A stretch of 64,000 nt of DNA from Bombella dulcis (GTDB lineage: Bacteria; Pseudomonadota; Alphaproteobacteria; Acetobacterales; Acetobacteraceae): assembly GCF_026385505.1 (NCBI RefSeq), contig NZ_JANIDV010000003.1:124001-188000 (forward strand). The letters run 5' to 3'. A program made the translations under genes and the position numbers. Of the stretch, positions 8,989-18,442 are shown one piece after another. The notes under the pieces were generated by a model. That model made no database searches and was not told the origin of the DNA. It saw only the letters and a list, made by a program, of their open reading frames with translations. Numbering within the stretch: the stretch's first letter is position 1; every line of letters starts with the position of its first letter.

Positions 8989-9986
8989 TACGCATCCTTG
9001 TGGGGGGTGCCATATCCGTCAGGGTGACGGAGCCGCCAGCGGAGAGCCGTTTCTATGATGGATTCGATTTCTGTGTGACGGGGGCGCCATCCAAGCTCTT
9101 TACGAATGCGGGAGGGATCGGTTATGAGAATAGCCCGGTCTCCCTTTCTTCTGGGACACCATGTCCAAGGGAGTGACTGGCCAGTAACGCGTTCGACAGT
9201 TCTTATGACATCCAGATTACTGAAGCCTTTTCCTGTGCCTAGGTTGTAAGTGACTGACTTTTCATCCAGGCGAGCCAGCACTAAGAGATGTGCCTTTGCT
9301 ATGTCACTGACATGGATGTAATCGCGGATGCAGGTTCCATCGAGTGTGTCGTAATCATTGCCTGCAACTCTCAGGAGCGGGCGTCTTCCAAGGGCCGTGT
9401 CGATGGCCAGAGGGATGAGATGGGTCTCTGGGCGGTGGTCTTCTCCTAGACGTCCTTGTTCGTCTGCACCGGCTGCATTGAAATAGCGTAGGCAGCCATA
9501 GCGTAGGCCGTGTAGCCGGTCCGCCCATTTCAGGGATCGTTCAATGAGGAACTTGCTTTCTCCATAGGGTGAGCTGGGATTGATGGGAGAGGTTTCCGAG
9601 AGGAGGGTTGTGTTGTTATCGTCGAATAGGGCTGCCGTGGAAGAAAATAGGAAACGCATAATTTGATGGCGGACACAGCCTTCTATTAGATTCAGTGAGG
9701 TCAGCATATTCTGACGGATGTAGTGGAAGGGTGATTTCATGGAATCACCAACCACTGACAGGGCGGCCAGATGAAGGACACCATCCCAGTGCGTTTCACC
9801 CAGTATGGCATCAAGAGCGGCACTGTCGGCGAGATTGACGTGCCGGAATCTGGCCCCTGTGGGGATGGCTGCTCGATGCCCGGTGCTCAGATTGTCCAGA
9901 ACGGTTACGTCATGTCCGTCTTCCAAAAGAGCTAGAGTGACGTGACTCCCGATATAGCCAGCACCGCCGGTAACAAGATAACGCAT
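8976..9986 (-). CDS. galE: UDP-glucose 4-epimerase
   Basis: The 336-residue protein begins MRYLVTGGAGYIGSHV, the NAD-binding Rossmann signature of GalE. It has the catalytic Y-x3-K in SPYGESK and the NAAGAD and YNLGTGKG motifs of extended short-chain dehydrogenases. It interconverts UDP-glucose and UDP-galactose for polysaccharide or LPS synthesis. Length is normal. It ends 13 bp inside the convergent GT-C gene. The paralogue RfbB at 11702 belongs to the same superfamily but has the dTDP-sugar dehydratase signature, so the two assignments are distinct. Confidence 0.93.
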   Translation of the reverse strand: MRYLVTGGAGYIGSHVTLALLEDGHDVTVLDNLSTGHRAAIPTGARFRHVNLADSAALDAILGETHWDGVLHLAALSVVGDSMKSPFHYIRQNMLTSLNLIEGCVRHQIMRFLFSSTAALFDDNNTTLLSETSPINPSSPYGESKFLIERSLKWADRLHGLRYGCLRYFNAAGADEQGRLGEDHRPETHLIPLAIDTALGRRPLLRVAGNDYDTLDGTCIRDYIHVSDIAKAHLLVLARLDEKSVTYNLGTGKGFSNLDVIRTVERVTGQSLPWTWCPRRKGDRAILITDPSRIRKELGWRPRHTEIESIIETALRWRLRHPDGYGTPHKDAYQRI

Positions 9987-10192
9987 GAGTCCAGATATGC
10001 CTTCTATGTGTTGGCAGACGTGAAGGGAAGGGTGTGCAATAAGGCTGATGAAGTAGATAGTAATTTCTTAAAACTTAAAAAGGTCGAAGGGTATAGAGGA
10101 GGCTATCCTCGAAGATCGTAGCTGTGATAATGTGTTGAATCATATGGCAAACATTATGGATGTCGACATCGGTTATATCGGAAAGGTAATTT

Positions 10193-11605
10193 ATGCTTAT
10201 CCCTGTTATTCTCTCTGGGGGGTCTGGGACACGGCTCTGGCCCGTATCCCGTAAAAGCTATCCTAAGCAGTTTTGTGCTTTGTTGGGGCAGGAGACTCCC
10301 TTCCAGGAAACCATTCAGCGAGTCAGGCGCTTGGGGCTAGAGTGTGAGCCGGTTCTTGTTGGAAACCGTGAACATCGTTTTATCATCGCGGAACAGTTGC
10401 GGCAGATTGGAGTAGAGGACGTTGACATTATTTTGGAGCCTATAGCTCGCAACTCTGCTGCGGCTATGGCAGCTGTGGCGTTTTGGCAGCTTCAGCGTGA
10501 TGAGGAGGCTTTGCTCTGGTTCATGCCAGCTGATGCTGTAATTGAAGATCATGAGGCATTAGGTATGGCTTTGGAGCAAGCCTGTGAGGTTGCCGAAGAT
10601 GATTATGTCGTTACGTTCGGGATTCGGCCGACTCGCATTGAGACGGGTTATGGTTACATTCGTCAGGGACAGTTGTTGAGTGGAAAAGAAAATGCCTACC
10701 ACGTTGCTCGCTTTTTGGAAAAACCGGATATTCAGAAGGCTGAGGAGATGGTTGCTGATGGACAGCACCTTTGGAACTCTGGCATGTTCGTGGCGCGTGC
10801 CCGTGTGTTCCTTGAAGAGTTAAAGAAGTACGAGCCCTCTATATATGAGGCCGTTTTCTGGGCGGTAAAGAAGGCTAGTGTTGATCACGGTTTTATTCAG
10901 TTGGATGAGGAGGCCTTTGCTTGTGCCCCTCCCATTTCTGTTGATTATGCAGTGGCAGAGCGGACTGACCGGGCAGTCGTTGTTCCGTCTATTTTTCGTT
11001 GGATGGATGTTGGTAGCTGGGATTCTGTTTGGGAGTTGACTCCTAAGGATAGAGATGGAAACGCCGTACGGGGGAATGTTTTTTTGGACCGCGTTCGGAA
11101 TTGTTATGTTAATTCTGATGGCGTTGTAGCCACTGTGACGGGGGTAGATGATCTTATCATTATCGTCACTAGAGATGCTGTCATGGTGTCTCATCGGGAG
11201 CGGGCGCAGGATATAAAGCATATGGTGTCACGGCTACTGGATGAGGGGCACCCGGAGGCAGAACAGCATGTTCGTATGTATCGCCCGTGGGGATTTTATG
11301 AGAGTCTTATTCGGGGGGATCGTTTTCAAGTAAAGCGGATTCAGGTCAGTCCTGGTGAGAAACTGTCCCTCCAGAAACATTTCCATCGTGCGGAACATTG
11401 GGTTGTTGTGGCGGGTACGGCCCTTGTATCACGGGGAGATGAGCAAATTATGGTACGGGAAAATGAAAGTGTTTATTTACCGTTGGGCTGTGTCCATAGA
11501 TTGGAAAATCCAGGTCGCATTCCGATAACACTGATTGAGGTTCAGTCCGGCCCTTATTTGGGAGAAGATGATATTGTTCGGTTGGATGACCTTTATCAGC
11601 GTTGA
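10193..11605 (+). CDS. manC: Mannose-1-phosphate guanylyltransferase / mannose-6-phosphate isomerase
   Basis: A 470-residue bifunctional type II enzyme. The pyrophosphorylase signature SGGSGTRLWPVSRKSYPKQF lies near residues 8-27. The C-terminal cupin (about 350-465) carries QKHFHRAEHWVVVAGTA, the isomerase metal site. It makes GDP-mannose from mannose 1-phosphate, and probably mannose 1-phosphate precursors from fructose 6-phosphate, for exopolysaccharide or LPS. GGAAAGG precedes the ATG by 6 bp. Base composition is clearly lower in GC than in the rfb genes that follow, as if acquired separately or less ameliorated. Confidence 0.93.
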   Translation: MLIPVILSGGSGTRLWPVSRKSYPKQFCALLGQETPFQETIQRVRRLGLECEPVLVGNREHRFIIAEQLRQIGVEDVDIILEPIARNSAAAMAAVAFWQLQRDEEALLWFMPADAVIEDHEALGMALEQACEVAEDDYVVTFGIRPTRIETGYGYIRQGQLLSGKENAYHVARFLEKPDIQKAEEMVADGQHLWNSGMFVARARVFLEELKKYEPSIYEAVFWAVKKASVDHGFIQLDEEAFACAPPISVDYAVAERTDRAVVVPSIFRWMDVGSWDSVWELTPKDRDGNAVRGNVFLDRVRNCYVNSDGVVATVTGVDDLIIIVTRDAVMVSHRERAQDIKHMVSRLLDEGHPEAEQHVRMYRPWGFYESLIRGDRFQVKRIQVSPGEKLSLQKHFHRAEHWVVVAGTALVSRGDEQIMVRENESVYLPLGCVHRLENPGRIPITLIEVQSGPYLGEDDIVRLDDLYQR

Positions 11606-11701
11606 TTAAGAGGCTTGGATGCTCAATTTCTTTAATTATAAGATAATGTTCCTTACGTGCGAGTTGCATTTGATGGAAGGTTCGGATTTGAGGGAGGTAT
11701 G

Positions 11702-12757
11702 ATGAGGGTTGCGGTAACAGGTGGATGCGGCTTCATAGGGTCTGCCGTGGTACGACACCTCATGCAGAGGACATCTCACCAGGTGCTCAATATTGACTGC
11801 ATGACTTACGCTGCCTCGGAGGAATCACTGGCGGCCGTGTCATCCGATCCACGATACCGTCACGCTCCCATATCCATCAATGATCGGCCTGCCCTGGAAA
11901 AGGTTCTGGCGGAGTTCCAGCCCGACGCCATCATGCATCTGGCGGCTGAAAGCCATGTGGACCGTTCCATTGATGGTCCGGACGTGTTCATACAGACCAA
12001 CATCGTGGGGACCTACTGTCTGCTGGACGTGGCCCATCGTTACTGGCTGAAGCTGGAGGCGGAAAAAAAGACAGGTTTCCGCTTTCTTCACATCTCGACT
12101 GATGAGGTGTTCGGGCATCTGGCTCCGGAGGACCCGCCTTTCACCGAGGATACGGCCTATGATCCCCGCAGTCCGTACTCTGCCAGCAAGGCGGCGTCCG
12201 ATCATCTCGTGAGGGCATGGTATCATACTTATGGTTTCCCGGCTTTCGTGACCAACACGACCAATAATTACGGGCCGTGGCATTTCCCGGAAAAGCTGAT
12301 CCCGCTCATGATCATCAATGCTCTGGAAGGCAGACCCCTGCCGGTATATGGCAGGGGTGAGAATCTCCGGGACTGGCTGTTCGTGGAGGATCATGCTGCG
12401 GCTCTGGTCCGGGCTGTGGAATGCGGGAAGCCGGGGGAGACCTATGCCATTGGTGCCCGGCAGCCACGGAGCAATCTTGATGTCGTGCGCAGGATATGTG
12501 CCCTGGTGGATGAGCTGGAGCCTGATCCTGCTGGCCCGCGGGAGCGTCTGATTTCGTTTGTCAGTGACAGGCCGGGGCATGATTTCCGGTATGAGATTGA
12601 TCCCGGTCACGCCGAGCGTTGCCTTGACTGGAAGGCGGAGCATGATTTCGAGACTGGCCTGCGCAGGACGGTCCAGTGGTATGTTGATAACAGGTCATGG
12701 TGGCAGACCCTGCGGAAGCAGCGATATGATGGCCGCAGGCTAGGAGTTGAGAAATGA
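11702..12757 (+). CDS. rfbB: dTDP-glucose 4,6-dehydratase
   Basis: About 351 residues. The N-terminal RVAVTGGCGFIGSAVV binds NAD; DEVFGHL and YSASKAASD supply the catalytic residues (Y-x3-K). It is the second step of dTDP-L-rhamnose synthesis. The start was moved inward from the longest frame to the ATG at 11702 (a second ATG lies at 11699), because GAGG lies directly upstream and the protein then begins at the Rossmann strand. The stop overlaps the start of rfbA by 4 bp (ATGA). The change to high GC begins at this gene. Confidence 0.95.
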   Translation: MRVAVTGGCGFIGSAVVRHLMQRTSHQVLNIDCMTYAASEESLAAVSSDPRYRHAPISINDRPALEKVLAEFQPDAIMHLAAESHVDRSIDGPDVFIQTNIVGTYCLLDVAHRYWLKLEAEKKTGFRFLHISTDEVFGHLAPEDPPFTEDTAYDPRSPYSASKAASDHLVRAWYHTYGFPAFVTNTTNNYGPWHFPEKLIPLMIINALEGRPLPVYGRGENLRDWLFVEDHAAALVRAVECGKPGETYAIGARQPRSNLDVVRRICALVDELEPDPAGPRERLISFVSDRPGHDFRYEIDPGHAERCLDWKAEHDFETGLRRTVQWYVDNRSWWQTLRKQRYDGRRLGVEK

Positions 12758-13677
12758 CAGATGTTCCGACAGATGGCTCCGGTCAGCCCCTGACGAAGGG
12801 CATCCTGCTTTCCGGCGGGTCAGGGACACGCCTGTATCCGATGACGCTGGCCTCTTCCAAGCAGCTTCTGCCTGTCTATGACAAGCCGATGATCTATTAT
12901 CCCCTGACAACCCTGATCCTTGCAGGGATACGGGACATCATGATCATCACCACACCGGATGACCAGGCCCAGTTCAGGCGGCTTCTGGGGACGGGAGAGC
13001 AGTTTGGTGTAACCTTCACATATCGTGTCCAGCCCAGGCCGGAGGGCATTGCCCAGGCCTTCCAGATTGCCGAGGACTGGATTGCCGGAGCGCATTGTGC
13101 CCTGATCCTGGGGGACAATCTCATTTTCGCCGATGGGCTGGAACATATGCTGCGGGATGCGACCAGACGGCCCTGGGGTGCCACGGTCTTTTCCTATCAG
13201 GTGCGTGACCCGGAGCGTTACGGTGTCGTTTCATTTGATGAGAATGGCCGTGCGCTGGACATCATCGAGAAACCGGTCAATCCGCCGTCCAACTGGGCCG
13301 TGACGGGGCTGTATTTCTATGATGGCCGCGTGTGTGATTTTGCCCGTAAGGTGCGCCCCAGTGTCCGTGGGGAGCTGGAGATCACCGACCTGAACCGCAT
13401 GTATCTTGAAGAAGGGACGCTGGAGGTGGACCGTCTGGCCCGTGGCTGTGCGTGGCTGGATGCCGGAACGCCGGACAGCCTGATGCAGGCCGGTACGTTC
13501 GTGCAGGCCATCCAGTCCCGGCAGGGGCTTCTGGTCGGCTCACCGACAGAGGCAGCCTATCGCATGGGGTTCATTTCTCATGCACAGCTTCTGGAAACGG
13601 GAAACTGGATGAAGAAAACGCCACTGGGACAGACGCTGCTGTCTGTTGCCGCAGAAGGTGGTCCGGCAGCGATGTGA
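12754..13677 (+). CDS. rfbA: Glucose-1-phosphate thymidylyltransferase
   Basis: The 307-residue enzyme contains LSGGSGTRLYPMTLASSKQLLPVYDKP in its first 50 residues, the nucleotidyltransferase signature of RmlA, and later the segments GDNLIF and EKPVNPPSNWAVTGLYFYD. It couples dTTP and glucose 1-phosphate to dTDP-glucose, the first step of dTDP-rhamnose synthesis. It is translationally coupled to rfbB through a 4-bp overlap, and the four rfb genes form one operon in the order BACD. Feedback inhibition by dTDP-rhamnose is a known property of the family. Confidence 0.96.
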   Translation: MTDVPTDGSGQPLTKGILLSGGSGTRLYPMTLASSKQLLPVYDKPMIYYPLTTLILAGIRDIMIITTPDDQAQFRRLLGTGEQFGVTFTYRVQPRPEGIAQAFQIAEDWIAGAHCALILGDNLIFADGLEHMLRDATRRPWGATVFSYQVRDPERYGVVSFDENGRALDIIEKPVNPPSNWAVTGLYFYDGRVCDFARKVRPSVRGELEITDLNRMYLEEGTLEVDRLARGCAWLDAGTPDSLMQAGTFVQAIQSRQGLLVGSPTEAAYRMGFISHAQLLETGNWMKKTPLGQTLLSVAAEGGPAAM

Positions 13678-13732
13678 GGCAGGCCATGTGCCAGCCCGCA
13701 GTAGCTATGAGAGAGAGGGAGGAGATGACGAG

Positions 13733-14293
13733 ATGAAGGTTGAGGCACTGTCCCTGCCCGGTATCGTGAAGGTGACACCGGCCCGTTTTGGGGATAATCG
13801 CGGGTTCTTCTCTGAGACCTATAATCAGAAAAACATGGCTGAGGCCGGGATTCCTGACCTGTTCGTGCAGGATAACCAGAGCCTGTCCCGTCAGAAGGGG
13901 GTCGTGCGTGGCCTGCACTGTCAGCTTGCACCGCACGGGCAGGGTAAACTCGTCCGTGTGACCCGTGGGGCCATCTGGGATGTGGCCGTGGATGCCCGGA
14001 CCGGCTCACCCACCTATGGTCAGTGGGTCGGGGTGGAGCTGTCTGCCGAAAACTGGTCCCAGCTCTGGCTGCCGGTAGGCTTCCTGCATGGTTTTGTCAC
14101 GCTGGAGGAGAATACCGAGGTGCAGTACAAATGTACCGGACTGTATGACAAGGCCTCCGAACGTTCCGTACGCTGGGACTGTGAGCAGCTGGGCATTGAG
14201 TGGCCCGTCACACGGGAGGATGCTGTTCTCTCGGAGAAAGACCTTCAGGCACCGTCTTTTGATGCCGCACAGGGGTGGTTCGAGTATAAATAA
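13733..14293 (+). CDS. rfbC: dTDP-4-dehydrorhamnose 3,5-epimerase
   Basis: The 186-residue cupin-fold epimerase begins MKVEALSLPGIVKVTP and contains FGDNRGFFSETYNQ, the catalytic histidine in VVRGLHCQ, and the LPVGFLHGFVTL segment. The start at 13733 is chosen because GGGAGGAG ends 8 bp upstream; a longer frame back to 13646 would overlap rfbA and lacks a ribosome site. It is the third step of dTDP-L-rhamnose formation. Length is normal for RmlC. Confidence 0.95.
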   Translation: MKVEALSLPGIVKVTPARFGDNRGFFSETYNQKNMAEAGIPDLFVQDNQSLSRQKGVVRGLHCQLAPHGQGKLVRVTRGAIWDVAVDARTGSPTYGQWVGVELSAENWSQLWLPVGFLHGFVTLEENTEVQYKCTGLYDKASERSVRWDCEQLGIEWPVTREDAVLSEKDLQAPSFDAAQGWFEYK

Positions 14294-14323
14294 CGTCCCT
14301 TCTGGAACGAAAGAACGCAGAGC

Positions 14324-15214
14324 ATGACAAAAGCTTTCATTCTCGTGATCGGCCGGACTGGCCAGCTCGCATCATCCCTGAAGGAGCTGGGTGGTGACCG
14401 TGTCGTGACGGTGGGGCGGCCGGAGGCAGACCTTCAGGTCCCCGAGACGCTGACAGCAGTCATTGAGGCGCACCAGCCTGAGGTTATCGTCAATGCAGCG
14501 GCGTGGACGGCTGTTGATCTTGCCGAAACGGAGCAGGAGGCCGCAAAGCAGGGCAACCACACGGGGCCAGCCCATCTGGCAGCAGAGGCCGCCCGTCGGC
14601 ATGTTCCGTTCATTCATGTTTCCACGGATTATGTGTTTGATGGCCGGAAAGGGTCGCCCTATCTGGAGAGTGATCCGATCAGCCCGGTCACGGCTTATGG
14701 GCGCACCAAGGCTGAAGGGGAGGCGGCCGTCCTGAAGGCACAGCCCCAGAGCATCATCCTGCGGACGGCATGGGTCTATTCGGCTCATGGCAAAAATTTC
14801 GTCAGGACGATGCTGAATGCCGGGGCGAAAAATCCCCGCCTGCGTGTCGTCGGGGACCAGCGGGGAAATCCGACATCATCGGATGATCTGGCCGCCGTGG
14901 TTCTGGGGATTATCGACAGGATCAGGGCCACAGGGTGGCAGGATTCCTATGCGGGCATTTTCCATGCCACAGGCAGTGGTGAGGCGACATGGCATGAGCT
15001 GGCCTGCCATGCTCTGGAGCAGGCCGCCCGGCATGGTCAGGCCATGCCAGAGGTAGAAGCCATCATGACGGCAGACTGGCCGACCCCGGCGGCCCGTCCG
15101 GCGGATTCCCGGCTGGATAATGGGAAGCTGGAGCGTGTTTTCGGGCAGAAAATGCCGGACTGGCGGGACAGCGTGGCACGGACGGTTGACCAGCTGATGA
15201 AGGCCAACGCCTGA
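14324..15214 (+). CDS. rfbD: dTDP-4-dehydrorhamnose reductase
   Basis: The 296-residue short-chain dehydrogenase has a dinucleotide site near the N-terminus (VIGRTGQLASSL, with a Gly-poor form common in RmlD), HVSTDYVFDG, and the catalytic Y-x3-K in TAYGRTKAEGE. It produces dTDP-L-rhamnose with NADPH. It is the last gene of the rfbBACD operon and is followed by a strong bidirectional terminator at 15227-15276. Confidence 0.95.
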   Translation: MTKAFILVIGRTGQLASSLKELGGDRVVTVGRPEADLQVPETLTAVIEAHQPEVIVNAAAWTAVDLAETEQEAAKQGNHTGPAHLAAEAARRHVPFIHVSTDYVFDGRKGSPYLESDPISPVTAYGRTKAEGEAAVLKAQPQSIILRTAWVYSAHGKNFVRTMLNAGAKNPRLRVVGDQRGNPTSSDDLAAVVLGIIDRIRATGWQDSYAGIFHATGSGEATWHELACHALEQAARHGQAMPEVEAIMTADWPTPAARPADSRLDNGKLERVFGQKMPDWRDSVARTVDQLMKANA

Positions 15215-15226
15215 GTCCTGGCATGT

Positions 15227-15276
15227 ATCATGAAAAAAAAGGCCGCTTCCGGTGGGAGGCGGCCTTTTTTCATGAT
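15227..15276. terminator. Bidirectional rho-independent terminator after rfbD
   Basis: A long inverted repeat: ATCATG-A8-GGCCGC on the left pairs with GCGGCC-T6-CATGAT on the right around an 11-nt loop. The A and T tracts flank the GC stem on both sides, so it can end the rfb operon on the plus strand and the convergent glycosyltransferase gene on the minus strand. Confidence 0.88.
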
Positions 15277-15295
15277 GGGTGAATCGGCCAGAATA

Positions 15296-16105
15296 TCAGG
15301 CTGGGTTTTTGCAGCAGAGCAATTTTTTTGTCGTCCAGAGCAGTAGCACTCCGATGAAGGCAGCGATCGTATAGGCCGGGACGGGACGACGGTGAAAGCT
15401 GTGCTTTGCCAGCATCCGGGCAAAAGCCAGTATGACACCGGAATCCAGCTTGCTTTCGCCATGTGCCCGGTCTCGGAAGGCCATAGGGACTTCACGCACC
15501 CGCAGCCGCTCAGGGAGAGCGATCATGATGTCGAGCAGAATCTTGAAACCTGTTCCATCCAGAAAAGGAACACGTTCAAGAAAGGCGGAGCGTCTGATGA
15601 CGAAAAAGCCGCTCATCGGGTCTGTCAGGGGCACATCAAGCAGATAGCGTGCTCCCCAGATGCCGCTGCTGGAGAGAAAACGCCGCCAGCCATTGGAAAG
15701 ACCCTCATTGCTGCCTCCGGCGACATGGCGGCTTGCAACGACAACATCCGCCTGATTGGACTGCAGGAGAGTGGCCATTTCCGGCAGGCAGCGTTCATCA
15801 TGCTGGAGGTCACCATCCATGACGGCAATCAGGGGAGCGGTGGCGTTGAGTGCTCCTTCTATGACCGCCGAAGACAGGCCCCGCCGCCCGATGCGGAGCA
15901 GCCCTTTCACGTGAGGCTTTGTCTGTGCCAGTTTCCGGACCGCATCCATCGTTCCGTCCGGGGAATTGTCATCCACGAACACGACTTCCCAGCTGAAACC
16001 GCTCAGGGTTTTTTCCAAAGCGTCCACAACGGGGGCGACATTTCCAACTTCATTGTAACAGGGGATGATGATGCTGATGTCAGGAGGGGGCATATAAGAT
16101 TCCAC
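15296..16105 (-). CDS. Family 2 glycosyltransferase, polyprenyl-phosphate mannosyltransferase-like
   Basis: A 269-residue GT2 enzyme resembling dolichol-phosphate mannosyltransferase (Dpm1). The N-terminal part has ISIIIPCYNEVGN, VDDNSPDGT, the donor-site DGDLQHD and the MSGFFVIRR segment. A single hydrophobic stretch near residues 245-260 may anchor it. It probably transfers a sugar from GDP-mannose or UDP-glucose to undecaprenyl phosphate for the GT-C enzymes in the cluster. ATG at 16105 is used; an ATG four codons later is equally possible. It lies downstream of pqqE on the same strand after a 157-bp gap, so it is probably transcribed separately. Confidence 0.82.
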   Translation of the reverse strand: MESYMPPPDISIIIPCYNEVGNVAPVVDALEKTLSGFSWEVVFVDDNSPDGTMDAVRKLAQTKPHVKGLLRIGRRGLSSAVIEGALNATAPLIAVMDGDLQHDERCLPEMATLLQSNQADVVVASRHVAGGSNEGLSNGWRRFLSSSGIWGARYLLDVPLTDPMSGFFVIRRSAFLERVPFLDGTGFKILLDIMIALPERLRVREVPMAFRDRAHGESKLDSGVILAFARMLAKHSFHRRPVPAYTIAAFIGVLLLWTTKKLLCCKNPA

Positions 16106-16262
16106 TAGCGAGGGGACTTGTAATGATAGGTGGGATGGCAGGTGAGCGCAAGATAATGGTTCCGCTCATGTAAAGGCCTTGCTGCTGACCAGTAATTGTC
16201 TTATCTGTTACTGCTTGATGGATGATGAGCCCGTTTTTTCAATGATGGAAATGAGGCTGTCT

Positions 16263-17390
16263 TCAGGCCGGGCGATGCCCCATGCGACGGTAGATGAATG
16301 TCTGGTCCTGCGTCTGTTCTGCTTCGGCAATGGCGTCATCAATCAGATGACGGTGGGGGGAGAGGGAGCAGACGGGGTCTGTCTGTGTGGCGTCCCCCAG
16401 AAGGGCCAGTGCCTGGCAGCGGCACCCGCCCCAGTCGATTTCCTTGCGGGCGCAGGAGGCGCAGGGTTCCGGCATCCAGTCCGTTCCCCGGAAGAGGGTG
16501 AAGGCCCGTGAATGGTACCAGATGTGACTGAGTGCATGATCCCGGACATTGTCGAATGTCAGGGACGGGATCGTTTCTGCGGCATGGCAGGGCAGGACAT
16601 GGCCGGAGGGTGAGATGTTGAGGAAGCGTTGCCCCCAGCCGCCCATGCAGGGCTTGGGGCGTGCGGCATAATAATCCGGCGTGACGTAATCAATGGCCAG
16701 CCCGCCTTTTGCTTCTTCAGCAGCAACGTAGCGGGAGGCTTCTTCCAGCTGCGTGCGGGAGGGCAGCAGGGCCGCCCGGTTCTTCAGTGCCCAGCCATAA
16801 TATTGCGTATGGGCCATCTCGACACGCTGGGCATCAAGCTGGCGTGCCAGAGTGAACATGGCGGGAATGCGGGAAATATTGGCCTTCTGAAGGACGAAAT
16901 TCAGTGTCAGGGGGATTCCGGCCTGCGTGATGAGGCGGGCGGCTTCCAGCTTGCGGGGCTGGACCTGTGGAAAATCGCTCAGCCGGTCCGCTTCCGGCCC
17001 GTCCGTGTCCTGAAAGGAGAGCTGCACATGGTCCAGCCCGCTTTCATCCAGACGTTTCATGGTCTGGGGGGTGATGAGGACGCCGGAGGTAATCAGGTTG
17101 GTATAGAGATTCAGCTTATGGGCATGAGCGATGAGGGTGTAGAGGTCCGGTCGGGCCATCGGTTCTCCACCGGAGAAATGGACCTGTAAGACGCCCATTT
17201 CGGCGGCTTCTTCCAGCACGCGCAGCCAGTCTTCCGTACCGAGTTCCTGTGCCTTGCGTTCCAGCTCCACAGGGTTGGAGCAGTAGGGGCAGGAGAGCGG
17301 GCAGCGGTGGGTCAGTTCGGCCAGAAGGCTCATGGGAGCCGGTGTATGTCCTGCTCCGTCTGTCCTGCCGTCATGCGGGGTTTCACTCAC
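16263..17390 (-). CDS. pqqE: PqqA peptide cyclase (radical SAM)
   Basis: The 375-residue protein carries the radical-SAM cluster motif C30-x3-C34-x2-C37 (HRCPLSCPYC). A C-terminal SPASM region has several further cysteines, including CASCARKEIDWGGCRC. PqqE forms the C-C bond between the conserved Glu and Tyr of PqqA, the first step of PQQ synthesis, with PqqD as peptide chaperone. The GTG start overlaps the pqqD stop by 4 bp. Order and overlaps match pqqABCDE operons of acetic acid bacteria, whose membrane alcohol and glucose dehydrogenases need PQQ. Confidence 0.96.
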   Translation of the reverse strand: MSETPHDGRTDGAGHTPAPMSLLAELTHRCPLSCPYCSNPVELERKAQELGTEDWLRVLEEAAEMGVLQVHFSGGEPMARPDLYTLIAHAHKLNLYTNLITSGVLITPQTMKRLDESGLDHVQLSFQDTDGPEADRLSDFPQVQPRKLEAARLITQAGIPLTLNFVLQKANISRIPAMFTLARQLDAQRVEMAHTQYYGWALKNRAALLPSRTQLEEASRYVAAEEAKGGLAIDYVTPDYYAARPKPCMGGWGQRFLNISPSGHVLPCHAAETIPSLTFDNVRDHALSHIWYHSRAFTLFRGTDWMPEPCASCARKEIDWGGCRCQALALLGDATQTDPVCSLSPHRHLIDDAIAEAEQTQDQTFIYRRMGHRPA

Positions 17391-17683
17391 GACCGGAGAA
17401 TCCTTTTTTCCGTCAGGTCGGAGAGCAGGGTGAGAACGTCCGTGGCAATCTGCTCTCTGGGAGCCTCATAGCGTTCAGCCAGCCGGTCAATGACTGTGCC
17501 GATGCGGGTTTTCCCGTCCAGTTCCTGAAGGATGGCAACGGCGATGGGGTCTGCCAGCAGGGCACGTTCAGGAGCCTGAATCACCCACTGTTCCCGCACC
17601 CGATCATGCTGGAGGCGGTAACCCCGGTTGAAACCGGGGCAGTCATCTTCATTCAGCACGGGCGGCGGCGTGTGGGAGGACAT
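17387..17683 (-). CDS. pqqD: PQQ biosynthesis peptide chaperone PqqD
   Basis: The 98-residue protein has the PqqD fold signature: an N-terminal region with YRLQHDRVREQWVIQAPERAL and a helical region ending in TDVLTLLSDL. PqqD binds PqqA and presents it to PqqE. AAGG lies 5 bp before the ATG. It overlaps pqqE by 4 bp and lies 27 bp after pqqC. Confidence 0.94.
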   Translation of the reverse strand: MSSHTPPPVLNEDDCPGFNRGYRLQHDRVREQWVIQAPERALLADPIAVAILQELDGKTRIGTVIDRLAERYEAPREQIATDVLTLLSDLTEKRILRS

Positions 17684-17710
17684 GAGAACCTTGCTGGCAG
17701 GAGAGAGGAA

Positions 17711-18442
17711 TCAGGGTGTTTCAGGGACGAAGGCACCGGGTGGAATGTTGCCTTCTACATAGGCATGATCCAGAGCATCAAGAAGCTGCCAGAGGATGGC
17801 GCATTTGAACTCCAGCGCACCGAGCACTTCCTGCTGCTGCTCCGGCGTGCGGGCATGTGTCTTGACGTAGTTCAGTGCAAAGCTGGAGTCCTGCGGAGCC
17901 TGTGTCAGGCGGGGTTTGAAGTAGGCCAGCGTATCTTCAGAGATATAGGGATAGTTGCGGAGCATCCCCTCCATGCGTTCTCCGATGATGGTCGGGGAGA
18001 AGAGTTCCGTCAGGGAAGAGGCGATGGCCGCCAGAATGGAGCGGTCCCGTACGAAGGCCACATAGGCATCTACGGCGAACAGTGTGGCAGGCAGAAGGCC
18101 CTTCAGGCTCGTCACATACGCATCATCAAGGCCCAGCCCACCGGTCAGCTTCAGCCAGCGGGCAATGCCGCCAGGACTGTCCGCCGTGCCGTCATGGTCC
18201 TCAATGCGGCGTCGCCATTCCCGGCGCAGCTCGGTCGTGGGCAGGCGGGCCAGCAGGGTGGCATCTTTCCTGGGAATCTGGGCCTGATAGTAATAGCGGT
18301 TCAGTGCCCAGGCCTGTAACTGGCCTTTGGTCAGTCTGCCTTCATACATGGCCTTATGGAGCGGATGCTGGCGGTGATAGCGTTCCGCTCCGATGGCACG
18401 GAGGCGGGCTTCCAGTTCGTCAGGAGAGAGAAGGGTACTCAT
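17711..18442 (-). CDS. pqqC: Pyrroloquinoline-quinone synthase
   Basis: The 243-residue protein is a TENA/THI-4-like all-helical oxidase. It includes RYHRQHPLHKAMYEGRLTK near the N-terminus and the RYYYQAQIPRKDA segment; these Arg, His and Tyr residues form the PqqC active site. It performs the final eight-electron oxidation and ring closure giving PQQ, without metal. GAGGTG precedes the ATG, and the start overlaps the pqqB stop by 4 bp. Confidence 0.96.
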   Translation of the reverse strand: MSTLLSPDELEARLRAIGAERYHRQHPLHKAMYEGRLTKGQLQAWALNRYYYQAQIPRKDATLLARLPTTELRREWRRRIEDHDGTADSPGGIARWLKLTGGLGLDDAYVTSLKGLLPATLFAVDAYVAFVRDRSILAAIASSLTELFSPTIIGERMEGMLRNYPYISEDTLAYFKPRLTQAPQDSSFALNYVKTHARTPEQQQEVLGALEFKCAILWQLLDALDHAYVEGNIPPGAFVPETP

